Positions 12,492 to 23,281 of a DNA stretch of 64,000 nt are shown piece by piece. This DNA comes from Macrophomina tecta (lineage: Eukaryota; Ascomycota; Dothideomycetes; Botryosphaeriales; Botryosphaeriaceae). The notes below the pieces were generated by a model. The model was not told the DNA's origin, made no database searches, and was given only the letters and a program-made list of their open reading frames with translations. The stretch is from NCBI GenBank assembly GCA_024180945.1, contig JAKSGN010000007.1:3844001-3908000 (forward strand), written 5' to 3'. The position numbers and the translations under genes are program-made. Within the stretch, counting starts at the first letter, position 1, and each line of letters begins with the position of its first letter.

Positions 12492-12541
12492 ACGTGGTTG
12501 ATAACCGAGCTGCGCATACAACCGAGCTGCGCACCCCACCA
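12492..12541 (+). repeat. Left terminal inverted repeat of pogo-like element 1
   Basis: These 50 bp match the reverse complement of 14298-14347 exactly. The motif AACCGAGCTGCGCA occurs twice within it, 19 bp apart start to start, and is a likely pair of transposase binding sites. Confidence 0.93.
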
Positions 12542-12604
12542 ATGCCGCGCGACTTTGCAGGCTAATATCTCAACACTACAACAAGCTATTGCAATGCAAA
12601 AAGT

Positions 12605-14266
12605 TTATTTAGAATTTTTAGATTCATTAGTATCTAGCTTGCAGGTACGCAAATTGTGTCCTAGCATACCGCGGCGCCCGCAGCGCCTTTGTTGTGTCGC
12701 ACCCCCATCCGTGCGCGCCCTCTTCGAAGACTCCCCACCCTCATCCCGCCCACCTACGTTGCTGGGAGCCATCAATTCAGCTGCCTCCTCTGCCGTCAAC
12801 GACCCTCCAGTCTGGATATACTTCCTCTTGCCTGATTTTCGCTTGGTTAGAGTCTTATTGGCCTCCCGCAAGTCAGTCATTTCGGCGCGCAACAACACCA
12901 GTTCGTGTGCCATCGCTATGGTGCCTTTTGTCAGCTGAACCACAGCTTCTTTCAAGGAACTTGGCGAAGAACCTGCAGGAGGCGGAATCTTATTAAGGAC
13001 AAAGGCTGATTGGGAGTCTACTTCGTGAAGAGTGCGCGGTGTTTTGGGCTCCCAAGGGGTGGTCTCTAGGGCAGGTGGCGTTGGCGTACGAAGCTTCACA
13101 TCAAGCTTGGATAGCACCGCGTCTGGGTCTAGTGGGACTAGCCCAGCGCCTCTAAAGCTTGCAAGGATGTTCTCCTTCTTAAAAACCCGGGCGTGAGCTG
13201 CCCTGAAGGCTGGGAGGAACTCGGTCTTAGAGATATGGGTGACGTGCCTGCGCGCCAAGGCCGAGATCTCATCACCGTACGCGCGCTTCAACGGCGAATA
13301 GCAACCCACATCAAGTGGCTGCAATAGGTGCGACGCGTGTGGGGGCATACAGAGAGCGATAATCCTGTTCTCCGTGCAGAGATCCTGGAAATCCTGCGAG
13401 TTGTGGCTCTCGTGACCGTCGATTATGAGCAGCCGGTGCGTGCCCACGGTACGCGACTTTGTATGCGCGTTAAAATGCTTCAACCACGCCACTCCTAGCT
13501 CGTTGGTCGTCCAGCCGTTCTCGGTGACTCCATTAGGCCAGTCTTTAGGCATGAGACCGTCCTAGTACCAGGTGGAGATGTGCTTCTTGCCTGCGAAGAT
13601 GATGAAGGGGGGGATCACAGAGCCGTCAGCGCAGATGCACTCAATCGCGGTGGTCCACTCGCGATCGCCTGGCTGCACCAGTTTCCCTTTGCCGCCGCGC
13701 TTTTCTGAGCCTGTAACCACGTACTGCGTCGAGATTACACCCATCATAAAGCCAGTCTCGTCAAAGTTGTAGCTGTCTTCATCCAGGATGCCGTACTTCG
13801 CCTTCATGTTGCGCACCAGCTCGAACCACTTGCCAATCACCTCTGGATCTTCGTTCAAGGCTCGCTGACGATCATAGGAACGTGTCATCCGAACCTTGAG
13901 CGCAGGCGATCGCTTAATGAGGTTATCCACCCAGCGCTTGCCTGTTGGCTTGCCACCCCGCTCTGCTAGCAACCTATCGGCCATTGCTCGCACAGCAAGC
14001 TTCGTAGGCGGAAACCCTCTTGAATCCTGGTCCAATATACGCTCAACTATCACTAGCTCCTCTTCCTTGCTGAGCTTTCGTCCGTTGGCCTCGCAATCGC
14101 GTCGGGGGGTCGCTCCACCACGTCGGCTGCGGAGCGTACTTGGGGGAACGGCGTAGAGGGCCGCAGCGCGTCGCTCGCTTAAAGACGCGTTTCGTTTACG
14201 AGATTGTATAGCTAGCTTAATTCTCGCTTCGTTAGAAGATGTCAGGGTGTGGTGTTGTGGATGCAT
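12605..14266 (-). pseudogene. Pogo-like transposase, one premature stop
   Basis: The frame of 554 codons starts at MHPQHHTLTS (14266). Upstream in-frame codons belong to the inverted repeat. The N-terminus has an HTH_psq-like segment (NEARIKLAIQSRKR), followed by a CENP-B/Tc5-type HTH around GKRWVDNLIKRSPALKVR. The DDE_1 core has Asp169 in YNFDETGFMMG, Asp283 in LLIIDGHESHN and Asp319 in LLQPLDVG, a DD35D spacing. The C-terminus is basic with a degenerate zinc knuckle, C-G-R-R in place of the expected C-x2-C. One in-frame TAG at 13562-13564 (codon 235) separates the first two catalytic aspartates, so the copy cannot make a full transposase. The change fits CAG to TAG, the RIP-type transition. 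The frame is otherwise intact. Confidence 0.9.
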
Positions 14267-14297
14267 CGCGTCTGAAGATCGGTAGGATGGATTTTGG

Positions 14298-14347
14298 TGG
14301 TGGGGTGCGCAGCTCGGTTGTATGCGCAGCTCGGTTATCAACCACGT
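14298..14347 (-). repeat. Right terminal inverted repeat of pogo-like element 1
   Basis: Reverse complement of 12492-12541, with the same doubled 14-bp motif, followed by the TA duplication at 14348-14349. Confidence 0.93.
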
Positions 14348-15227
14348 TATATAAAATAAAAAAATTTAAAATTTAAAATTAAATAAAATAATTATTAAAA
14401 TAATAGATTTTAGTATATTTTTTAAATAATTATATTATATATTTTATATATTTATTATATGTTTTATATACTTATTATATATTATATATAGTCTACTAGT
14501 ATATAATACTAATAAGAGATAAATTCTATACTACTAAGAATTTATATTTAAAAATATTTCTTTAAAGATTTTTTACTTATAACTAACTTATTTACTTATA
14601 ATAATATATATAATAAAAAATTAAATATTAAAATAAAAGATATTATTTTGTTATTATTTTCTTCTACTTTAGTAGCTAAAAAAATATATTAATAATTAAT
14701 TTTTATAACTTAATTTTTATATAGTTTAAATAAAGAAAATTAATAGTTTTTAATTAAATAACTAAGTTATGTAGCTAAAATTTATTTATTTTTTTTAAGT
14801 ATTTAAAAGAGCTATTATTTAATAAACTTTAAAAATATATTTGCTAAATTTATTAAATATTTTTAAATTATACTAATATTTTATTAGAATATATATAAAA
14901 TCTCTATTATTTTTATTTTAAAATTTTAAAACTTTAGTTTATCTCTTATAAATATTTATATATTAATATATATATAGTAAAGTAGATAATTATAATATTA
15001 TATAAGCTATTTATAGATTTTTTATTATTATTTTATTTTTTTTAAGTTTAAAAAGCCTTTAATATAAAGTACTAAGACTTAGATAAAGAATTACTAAGCT
15101 ATATTATAAATAATAAAGCCTAATAAGTAGTTAAAAAAGATAATTCTCTAAAAAAAAGTAAATAGAAAATTTAATAAAAAAAATAAAAAAGAAAATAAAG
15201 ATATAAAATAAAGCTTTTATTAGCTTA
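14348..15227. other. Extremely AT-rich spacer between two transposons
   Basis: About 880 bp are composed almost entirely of A and T with isolated G/C and practically no CpG. No coding frame, RNA gene or recognisable element can be read. It looks like a repeat relic decayed to saturation, which is inference from composition and surroundings. Confidence 0.6.
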
Positions 15228-15281
15228 ACGTGTTTCACCACCGAGCCGTCCAAACCACCGAGCCGTCCACTTCCTCACCAA
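15228..15281 (+). repeat. Left terminal inverted repeat of pogo-like element 2
   Basis: These 54 bp are identical to the reverse complement of 17027-17080. They contain ACCACCGAGCCGTCCA twice in tandem. Confidence 0.93.
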
Positions 15282-15349
15282 CATCACACTTTGAACTCAA
15301 GTTATTCAACACAACACAAAAATTTCAATAAACTAGTAGCGATCCTAGA

Positions 15350-16999
15350 TTACTCAGTACCTGTTACCTCCTCTGTACAAGTCCGTCTGTTGTGCCCGGT
15401 CTTGCCGCAGTTCCCACAGCGCCGTTGAGCCCCCTGCGCGCCCTCTGCGCGAGCCTTCTTAGAGGGCTGTTCGCTGCCCTCTGCCCCCCCAGCGCCCTGA
15501 GGATTAGATAGCTGACCGCCGTCTACCATTGTTAGCGTGCCCCGATTCTGTACGTACTTTCTTTTACGCTGTTTCTTCTTGTTTGCGGCCTCTGTGGCCC
15601 TTTGAAGGGCAGAGAGTTCGTCGCGTACTAACACAGCAGAGTGCACCATGAATGACGCGCCTTTTACGAGCGATTGAAGCGATCCACGCGCCTCTGTAGG
15701 TGAGGAGCTGCAATACTGCCTTATCTGCTGATAAAGTAGCCTTGATTGGGCCTCTAATTCGCGCATATTGCTGGGCGTTTTGGATTCCCATGGGACAGCC
15801 TCTGGTGCAGGCGGTGTAGGCGTACGAAGCCTGACATCAACCTTCGATAACACAACCTGCGGGTCGAGCGGCACCAAGCCAGCTCCTCGGAAGCTTGCAC
15901 AGATATTCTCCTTTGTGAACACCTTGTAATAAGCCGCCTTGTACGCCTGTATAAAGGCTGGTTTGTCGATTTTTGTGGCCATCAAGCGCGCCAAGCCTGA
16001 GATCTAAGAGCGGTACGCCCGCTTTAACGGCGAGAAAATGCCCACATCAAGCGGCTGCAGGAGGTGCGACGAATGCGACGGCATACAGACGGTAATAATC
16101 TTCTCCTCCTTGCACAGATCCTAGAACTCAATTAAGTTATAGCTCTCGTGGCCGTCGATTATGAGCAGCCGGTACACCCCCACAGTACGCGACTTTATAT
16201 GCGCGTTAAAGTGCTCTAACCACTTCACTCCAAGCTCATTTATCGTCCAGCCGTTGGCGCTGACAGCAACAACCCAGTCCTCCATGCCAGAGGTGTCTTC
16301 GTACCAAGTGTTAATGTGGTTCTTGCCGGCGAAGATCGTAAAGGGTGGGATCGTCCAACCGAGCGCGCTAATCGCGTTAATAACTAAAGTCCACTCGCGA
16401 TTGCCTGGCTAGATAAATTTTCGTTTTCCGCGCCTTTCAGAGCCTGTAATAACTAGCAGAGAGCCTATTACGCCCATCATAAAGCCAGTTTCATCAAAGT
16501 TGTACGTATCCTCGTCTAGGATACCGTACTTCTCCTTCACAGAGCGAACGAGGTCGAACTACCGCTCGATAACCACTGGGTCCTCGTTTAAGGCTCGCTG
16601 GCGATCGTACGCGCGAGTCCAGCACGTTTTGAGCTCATCTCTGCGGCTGATGAACCTGTCTGGCTAGTTCTTGCCCACGGTACCCCCGTCGCGCTCTGCC
16701 AGCAATTTGTTGGCCATATCACGTAGTATATCCTTGGAGGGCGGAAACCCTCTCGAATCCAGGTCCAGTATACGCTCGACAATCGCGCCTTCTTCATGTT
16801 TGGTAAGCTTCTTGCCGTTAGGCACAGCTTCTACGCGTGGTATGGCACCTGCGCGTCGGTCGCGTACGGTTGATCGGGGAGCAAGGTACTCGCGACAGGT
16901 AGCTCTTTCGCTGTGCGACGCGTGGGTATCAATAGATTGGATAGCAAGGTTAATATACTGAGTTTTCTGGGATGATTTCATAGCGTTGTGGTGATGCAT
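15350..16999 (-). pseudogene. Pogo-like transposase, five premature stops
   Basis: The 550-codon frame runs without indels from MHHHNAMKSS (16999) to TAG/TAA-free C-terminal sequence ending EEVTGTE. Five in-frame TAG codons lie at 16664-16666, 16559-16561, 16409-16411, 16121-16123 and 16004-16006. By comparison with element 1, the first two replace tryptophan codons (TGG to TAG) and the next two replace glutamine codons (CAG to TAG). The fifth is also compatible with CAG. Core motifs remain: YNFDETGFMMG, LLIIDGHES and LLQPLDVG. The third-residue change of HESHN to HESYN is another C-to-T. The C-terminal zinc knuckle CGNCGKTGHNRRTC is intact here, unlike element 1. The gene is dead. Confidence 0.9.
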
Positions 17000-17026
17000 C
17001 GTGTTGAGTTTTCATCCGATGCGTTT

Positions 17027-17080
17027 TTGGTGAGGAAGTGGACGGCTCGGTGGTTTGGACGGCTCGGTGGTGAAACACGT
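17027..17080 (-). repeat. Right terminal inverted repeat of pogo-like element 2
   Basis: Reverse complement of 15228-15281, bordered by the TA duplication at 17081-17082. Confidence 0.93.
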
Positions 17081-17082
17081 TA

Positions 17083-17880
17083 TATTTTATTTATAAGTAT
17101 TATATATTTCTAAGAGTAAAACTATAGTACTATCTAGAGTTTTTTATATATATTTATTTCTTATATAAGTAGATTCTTCTAGATATACTATATTAGAAAT
17201 CTAATAAGAATAATTTATAAAAAAGAAGATTCTAGCCCTAATTTTATTTATTTTATATAATTTTTATATTATAATAACTAGAAATAATTAAACTTTTATA
17301 ATATATAAAAGAAATTTTAGTAGGGGCTATATCTATTTAGTTATTAGTTAGTAAAGTATAGTAGTAAATTTTACTATCTTAGTTTACTATTATAGTTTAC
17401 TACTATAGTTTACTACTACTATAACTCCTAGATATATTTATTATATACCTTAGATAGTATTTTAATACCTAAGGTAATATATTAATAAGCTATACTTATA
17501 TAAGCTTACTTATTAATATTTAATATATAAGAGATACTAAGAGAGTCTAGTAGTAAAATACTACTACTAAAAGACCTTAGCTAATTCCTTACTACTACTA
17601 TTAGTAATACTATAGATAAAGCTATTCTAAAAGCTATTCTAAAAGCTATTCTAAAGATAAACGTAAAACTATAATAGAATAATAAATTACTAAAACTTTA
17701 AGAAGATTTAAAAGCTAAAATATAGCTTCTAAAAAAGCTTCTAGAGTCTAATAAAAGAAAAAACTATTTAATTACCTAAAATATCTACTTCTAGGCTATA
17801 AAATAAGCTAAATAAATATACTAGAACGAGTTTCTAGTTAATAAAACCCTTATAAATATCTTTAAGATAATATTTTATAC
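17083..17880. other. AT-rich decayed repeat of unknown type
   Basis: About 800 bp are strongly AT-rich with almost no CA or TG dinucleotides. A plus-strand frame near 17,600-17,870 reads as a Lys/Leu/Ile-rich possible coiled coil broken by TAA/TAG. The 12-mer AAAGCTATTCTA is repeated three times exactly at 17618-17653. The element type was not recognised. Confidence 0.4.
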
Positions 17881-17926
<46 letters not shown>

Positions 17927-18196
17927 TAACGTCCGTGTAAAGTTAGTAACTATTATAGACGGCCTAGGGCAATCTATATAGAGTTAGTATTTAGATATAT
18001 AAGTATTTTAGTAAAATAGTGTAGCGTGGGCCAAGAAGCGTAGTAAAACAAAGAAGATAAAGATAGTATAGAAAAATAGTAAACTAGTAAAATAGTAAAG
18101 AATAAGAAGCGGCGCGTATCTACGTATTTAGTCTTTTACTAAAGAGAGTCCTAGGATCTATTTACGCGTAGAAATCCGTATTTATTTAAGGTAGTC
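17881..18196 (-). mobile_element. Tad-like LINE fragment 1 (3' end only)
   Basis: A (TAT)n run at 17881-17926 is the (TAA)n tail of a minus-strand LINE. It is followed by about 270 bp of LINE 3' sequence (TTTAACGTCCGTGTAAAGTT and onward). The same sequence starts fragments 2 and 3 at 18227 and 20963. This copy is cut off where the tail of fragment 2 begins. It is heavily RIP-mutated and non-coding. Confidence 0.75.
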
Positions 18197-18227
<31 letters not shown>

Positions 18228-19304
18228 TAACGTTCGTGTAGAGTTAGTAACTATTACAGACGGCCTAGAGTAATCTATATAGGATTAGTATTTAGATATA
18301 TAAGTATTTTAGTAAAATAGCGTGGCGTGGGCCAAGGGGCGTAGCAAAACAAAGAGGATAAAGGTAGTAGAATAAAAAGATAGTAAACTAGTAAAATAGT
18401 AAAGAATAAGAAGTGGCGCGTATCTACGTATTTATTCTTCCGCTAAAGAGAGTCCTAGGATCTATTTACGCGTAAAAATCCGTGTTTATTCGATGTAGTC
18501 TAGGGTAGGTTCTAGGCTAAATTTAGTGTTTAGAAGTAGGTTTAAGCTAGGGTTTTTAGTTCCTAGTTTTTTTTTAAGCTTCTATCGTTCTGTGTCGTAG
18601 TAGGGGCATTTAAGAAAAAGGTACTTAGGGGTTTATTTAGCGTTATTTAAGTAGGGGTATCTATCCATTTCGCTTCGGTTAAATCTATAAAGATAGGATC
18701 TAAAGTATCCGTATTCTATCTTTAGCTAGTATAAGGCGCTAATTGTATTTCTTTTTTTAGGAAGGGCGTAGATCTTTTTCCTTATTTTCTAACGGTATTA
18801 GCGTAGATAATTAGTTTTAAAGCTTTTCTCTTAACTTTTCGTAGCTTCTAAATACTATTCCTATATAAGCGGTATTTTATTAAGCATTTCGTAAAATACT
18901 AGACTAGTTTTACTTATATTAGGGGTAGTTTTAGTTATCTCTTTAGCTAGATAATCGGCTCGTTCGTTTCCGTAGATTTTTAGATATTCTAGAACCTATT
19001 AAAGAATTACTAAGTTACTCCTTTTAAGTAGAATTTTACTAGCGTTTATAGCCCTTATAACGTAGCTTTATTCTAGGTTTTTTAAAGGGGTTTTAAGCCG
19101 ATAGAGAGCGGTCTAGTTATCCGTATAGACTCTAATATTTTAGAACGCGTAATCGTTTTATACGGCTAGTTCGAGGGCTTAGGTAATAGTCTCGAGTTCG
19201 CCGTTATATACGAGGTTACTAGGGCTGATATTATCTATCTTTTCTAGAACGCGGTTAGTTGTTTCGGCTTATTTTTTTTATACTTATACCTACGCCTATT
19301 TCTT
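18197..19304 (-). mobile_element. Tad-like LINE fragment 2 with RNase H relic
   Basis: The simple-repeat tail is 18197-18227, and LINE sequence then runs to about 19,304, where similarity to fragment 3 stops. On the minus strand at 19,080-19,170 a decayed RNase H motif can be read: NIRVYTDN, then a stop, then TALYRLKTP, as in Tad-clade LINEs. Stops replace glutamine and tryptophan codons. The copy is 5'-truncated, which is normal for target-primed reverse transcription. Confidence 0.75.
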
Positions 19305-20914
19305 TCGGCAAATTACTAAAATATTATATTTTTTAAAAATAATTACTAAGATAGCTAAAAAATTACCGAGATATTAGATTATAATATCTTAGTAATCTAC
19401 ATAAAAAGCTACTATATATTAATATAAAAACCTTTTATTTTAGTAATTATTTCGTAATTAATGCTATTTCGGTAAATAATAATTTACTTATTTATCTATA
19501 TATTAGGTTTCTTAAATTGCGCATCGATTTCTTTATCGATTATTATTAAACTTTTATATTAGCTTTTTAGTATAGTAAATAACGTATATTATAAGTTTAA
19601 TTATAATTGGGTAAGTAGTAAAAAAATATAAAGGTTTAAAATTTACTAAGTTTATTAAGTAATTTACGACTATATTAGGTAAGAGTTCTTTAGTAAAATA
19701 TAAAACTAGTTATAATAAAATAGAAGACCTATTAATTACGTAAGTTTATCCTCGCTTTAGTAAGTTATCTAGTTAGTACTAGGCGAATAGCTCATTTTCT
19801 TACGCTAGGGCGTATTTTTAGTGCGGAACGCTTTAAATTACGCGAGGGGGGTATAAAATAAAGCGTAGAATCGTCGCTTTATTAACTAGACCCTAAGTCT
19901 TAGCTAAGTACTAGCGTAGAAAGCGTATTTTAGCTAGTATTTTATAAAGTTTTACTAATTTACTTTACTCTAGGCAAGGATTTTTCGTTTTAGTCGATTT
20001 TAGTATTGTTTTAGCCAGGGATTTACGCGTTTAAGCTAGATTCGCGTTGTTCTAAGGTAGATTCCTCTTATAGTTATAGAATTTTACTAATTTACTCTAC
20101 TCTAGGCTAAATTCCTTTGTTTTAGTTAATTTTAGAGTCGTTTTACTTGGTTTTAGAAGCGTTTTAGTCGTTTAGTTCGGCTACTAGACCCTTCTAGTTA
20201 GTTTCTTAACTAGATTCTTCTAAAAGACTCTCTAGTTCGTTTATTTTATCGAAAAAGCCGTAAAACTCGTCTAAAAATTTATTATTCTCGCTAGATTCTT
20301 CTAAAATACTCTCCTCTTACTATCTTCTAGCGATTTAATCGCGCTAGTAAACTATATAAGGCCCTTAAATAGCGTTTCTTTACTCCTCGCGCTACTAGGC
20401 CTGCCGTAGTTACTAATAGATAGTTAAACGACGCTTATACGCGCTTTTTTAAGGCTTTCTAGGCCCCGTTTTAGCTAATTTAGCCGTAGTTAACTTAGTA
20501 TCCTTATCTAGGAATATTAAATTTACTAAAAATAGCCGTAAAAAGCGCGAGCTACGGTAGTATTTATAGTAATTTATAGCTAAATAATAGTCTCTAACGT
20601 AATCTAAAGCCCTATTACTAAAAGTAGTAATAAGAGCATACGTATAGCGGTAAGATATATAAAATTCTTAAAAATTAAGATAGAAATACGTCTTATTAGT
20701 AAGATCTATAATAAACTACGTTTATTCTTTAGTAGTAATTTCTAAACTACGTTCGCGGTTTAAAATTACTACTATCTAGGTTCGTAACTATAAAACTTGC
20801 TTTAGAATAATATATTATAGGTAGAGTAAAATAGTAAAATATATACCTCTAGTAATTCTACTTTAAACTTCGCCTAGGCCTAGTCTATAAGTAGATTTCG
20901 TATATACTTCTAGC
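19305..20914. other. Unassigned AT-rich repeat relic
   Basis: These 1.6 kb lie between LINE fragments 2 and 3. The left 180 bp repeat variants of AATTACTRARATATTA. The part at 20,150-20,900 has more C and G and can be read on the minus strand as a possible former protein region interrupted by TAG/TAA. I cannot name a family. It may be a DNA transposon or another retroelement. Confidence 0.35.
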
Positions 20915-20963
<49 letters not shown>

Positions 20964-23088
20964 TAACGTCCGTGTAGAGTTAGTAACTATTATAGACGGC
21001 CTAGAGCAATCTATATAGGGTCGATATTTAGGTATATAAGTATTTTAGTAAAATAGTATAGCGTAGGCTAAGGGGCGTAGTAAAACGAAGAAAATAAAGA
21101 TAGTAGAATAAAAAGATAGTAAACTAGTAAAATAGTAAAGAATAAAGAGCGGCGTATATCTATATATTTAGTCTTCCGCCGAAGAGAGTCCTAGAATCTA
21201 TTTACGCGTAGAAATCCGTATTTATTCGAGGTAGTCTAGGGTAGGTTCTAGACTAAATTTAGTATTTAGAAGTAGGTTTAAGCTAGGATTTTTAGTTTCT
21301 AGTTTTTCTCTAAGCTCCTATCGTTCTATATTATAGTAGAGGTATTTAAGAAAAAGATATTTAGAGATTTATTTAGTATTATTTAAGTAAAAATATCTAT
21401 CTATTTCGCTTCGATTAAATCTATAAAGATAGAATCTAAAATATTTATATTCTATCTTTAGCTAATATAAGGCGCTAATCGTATTTCTCTTTTTAGAAAG
21501 GGCGTAGATCTTTTTTCTTATTTTCTAATAGTATTAGCGTAGATAATTAGTTTTAGAGCTTTTCTCTTAGCTTTTTATAGCTTCTAAATGCTATTCTTAT
21601 ATAAGCGGTATTTTATTAAGTATTCTATAGAATACTAGGCTAGTTTCGCTTATATTAGAAGTAGTTTTAGTTATCTCTTTAGCTAGATAATTAGCTCATT
21701 CGTTTTTATAGATTTTTAGATATTCTAGAATCTATTAAAGAATTACTAAGTTACTCTTTTTAAGTAGGATTTTACTAGCGTTTATAGCCCTTATAACGTA
21801 GCCTTATTCTAGGTTTTTCGAAGAAGTTTTAAGCTAGTAGAAAGCGGCCTAGTTATCCGTATAGACTCTAATATTTTAGAGCGCGTATTCGTTTTTTTCG
21901 GCTAGTTTAAGGGCTTAGATAATAGCCTTAAGTTCGCCGTTATATACGAGATTACTGGGGCCGATATTATTTATTTTTTCTAGAACGCGGTTAGTTATTT
22001 CGGCTTATTTTTCTTTTATATTTATATCTACGCCTATTTCTTTTTCTTATGGGTTAGAGCTAGCGTTAGTATAGATAAATATAGTATTATTCTCTAGAGT
22101 ACGTAGTTCTTATTTATAGCATTTAGCCTCTTCTTTAGATAGCTTTAATATTTTAACTAAGTAGGGTATTCCTAGGTTTTATAAAGTAGAAGGGTTTTAC
22201 TATTTCTAGATTATTAGGCCTAGTACTAAGTATATTTCTTATATTTTAAAGCTAGTAGAATTACGTAAAGACGTCGTTTTCGGGTTTAAATATAAGCTAT
22301 TAAACGGGGTATTTAGGTCCTAGATAAAGTATTCTAAGGATATATTTTTAAATGTTTTCGTCTAGATAAAGATATATAGGTAGAAAAGCGGCTTTTATTT
22401 CTAGAAAAGTAACTAGTATAGTTCTAAATATTCTTAGTATTTTACGTAGAGCTAGGTTTTATAATATTCTTATTTAGCATTTAACCGAGGCTTAGTTTTT
22501 CTAGTATAGTTAGCTCCCGTAGTTAGCGATAGAGGTAATGCACACTATATAAAGTTATTATATAGCGTAGGGGCTTAATTCTTTCTTAGTATTAGCTAGT
22601 TAGAATAGTCTATAGAAGGTGAAACGGGCTTAGCTTATTCTTATAGAGATATAGCTCTTATAAGTAAATAGAGAATTAAAAAATACTTCTAGATATTAAA
22701 CTAGTTTCTTTAGTTTTACTACGTCCCTATTAGAAAGCGTAAGAAATAGAGTCTAGGCCTCTTTTTCTTTAGAAAAGTATATAATTTTAGTCTTTTCTAG
22801 GTTAAATTAAATAGTATTTTCTTTATTTAAGCTATAGAGCTTTATAACTTCGTATTTTAGTATTTTAATATTCTTTTTCTAGCTTGTAGAGCTAACCGTA
22901 AGAAATAAATTATTAATATAGAAGCGGAAATTAACTATGTTTAACTAAAATAGCTCTTAGATATATATTAGAAATAGTATAGGCGAAGTAGAGCTTTCTT
23001 ACGATATATCTATTTTAATTTTACTAAATTTCTTTACTTCTCCATTAAAGCTTAGGCGTAGGATTTAGAAGTTTATAAAGAATCTAAC
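20915..23088 (-). mobile_element. Tad-like LINE fragment 3 with RT and RNase H relics
   Basis: The tail is (TAT)n at 20915-20963. On the minus strand an RNase H relic lies at about 21,800-22,060. A reverse transcriptase relic lies at about 22,750-23,060, with SSTSPILFLIYI and NFRFYINNLFLTVSS recognisable as the motifs after the LPQG-type block and around the YxDD site (here Y-I-N-N by G-to-A). The copy is interrupted at 23,088 by gypsy element B1. The sequence just left of the junction, CTAAC (23084-23088), should be repeated at the far end of B1 outside the window. Its 5' half is therefore not visible. Confidence 0.8.
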
Positions 23089-23281
23089 TATAAGTAAATA
23101 GACTAGTTATAAGTAGAAAGCCTTTAGAAGAGTTATATATTCTTAGATATAAATTCTTAGTAGTATAGAATTTACTCCTTAGTAGCATTATATACTAGGA
23201 GCCCGTGCGTAGCACGTAATAAGCACGTAGAACGCACGGTATAAGTATTCTAAGAATATACTAGGGTCTATTATTCTAATA
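23089..23281 (-). repeat. 3' LTR of gypsy element B1
   Basis: 193 bp, running from TATAAGTAAATAG to TTATTCTAATA on the plus strand. Both ends read TA in place of the usual TG/CA. It is nearly identical to the B2 LTRs at 56658-56850 and 63633-63825. It contains the conserved stretch GTGCGTAGCACGTAATAAGC. Confidence 0.88.

Larger units (their letters stand above)
12492..14347 (-). mobile_element. Pogo/Fot1-like DNA transposon, element 1
   Basis: This 1856-bp element is flanked by TA duplications (12490-12491 and 14348-14349). It has 50-bp terminal inverted repeats beginning ACGTGGTTGA and contains one transposase frame on the minus strand. TA target sites, a CENP-B/Tc5-like DNA-binding region and a DDE_1-type core are the hallmarks of the pogo/Fot1 group in fungi. 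It sits inside extremely AT-rich sequence on both sides but is itself of near-normal composition. It therefore probably inserted after its surroundings had decayed. Confidence 0.9.
15228..17080 (-). mobile_element. Pogo/Fot1-like DNA transposon, element 2
   Basis: This 1853-bp element has TA duplications (15226-15227 and 17081-17082) and 54-bp terminal inverted repeats starting ACGTGTTTCA. It has the same layout as element 1: ACGTG ends, a doubled internal TIR motif, a minus-strand transposase of nearly equal length, and an almost identical total size. Protein similarity is clear but moderate, so these are two related families and not two copies of one element. Confidence 0.9.

Noticed and set aside
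13572..14156. Plus-strand ORFs inside pogo-like element 1
   Set aside because: Antisense shadows of the transposase frame.
17881..20963. The three ATT/TTA microsatellites as independent simple repeats or a CRISPR-like array
   Set aside because: Each is joined to the same LINE 3' end, so they are retrotransposon tails. There are no spacers or alternating unit structure.
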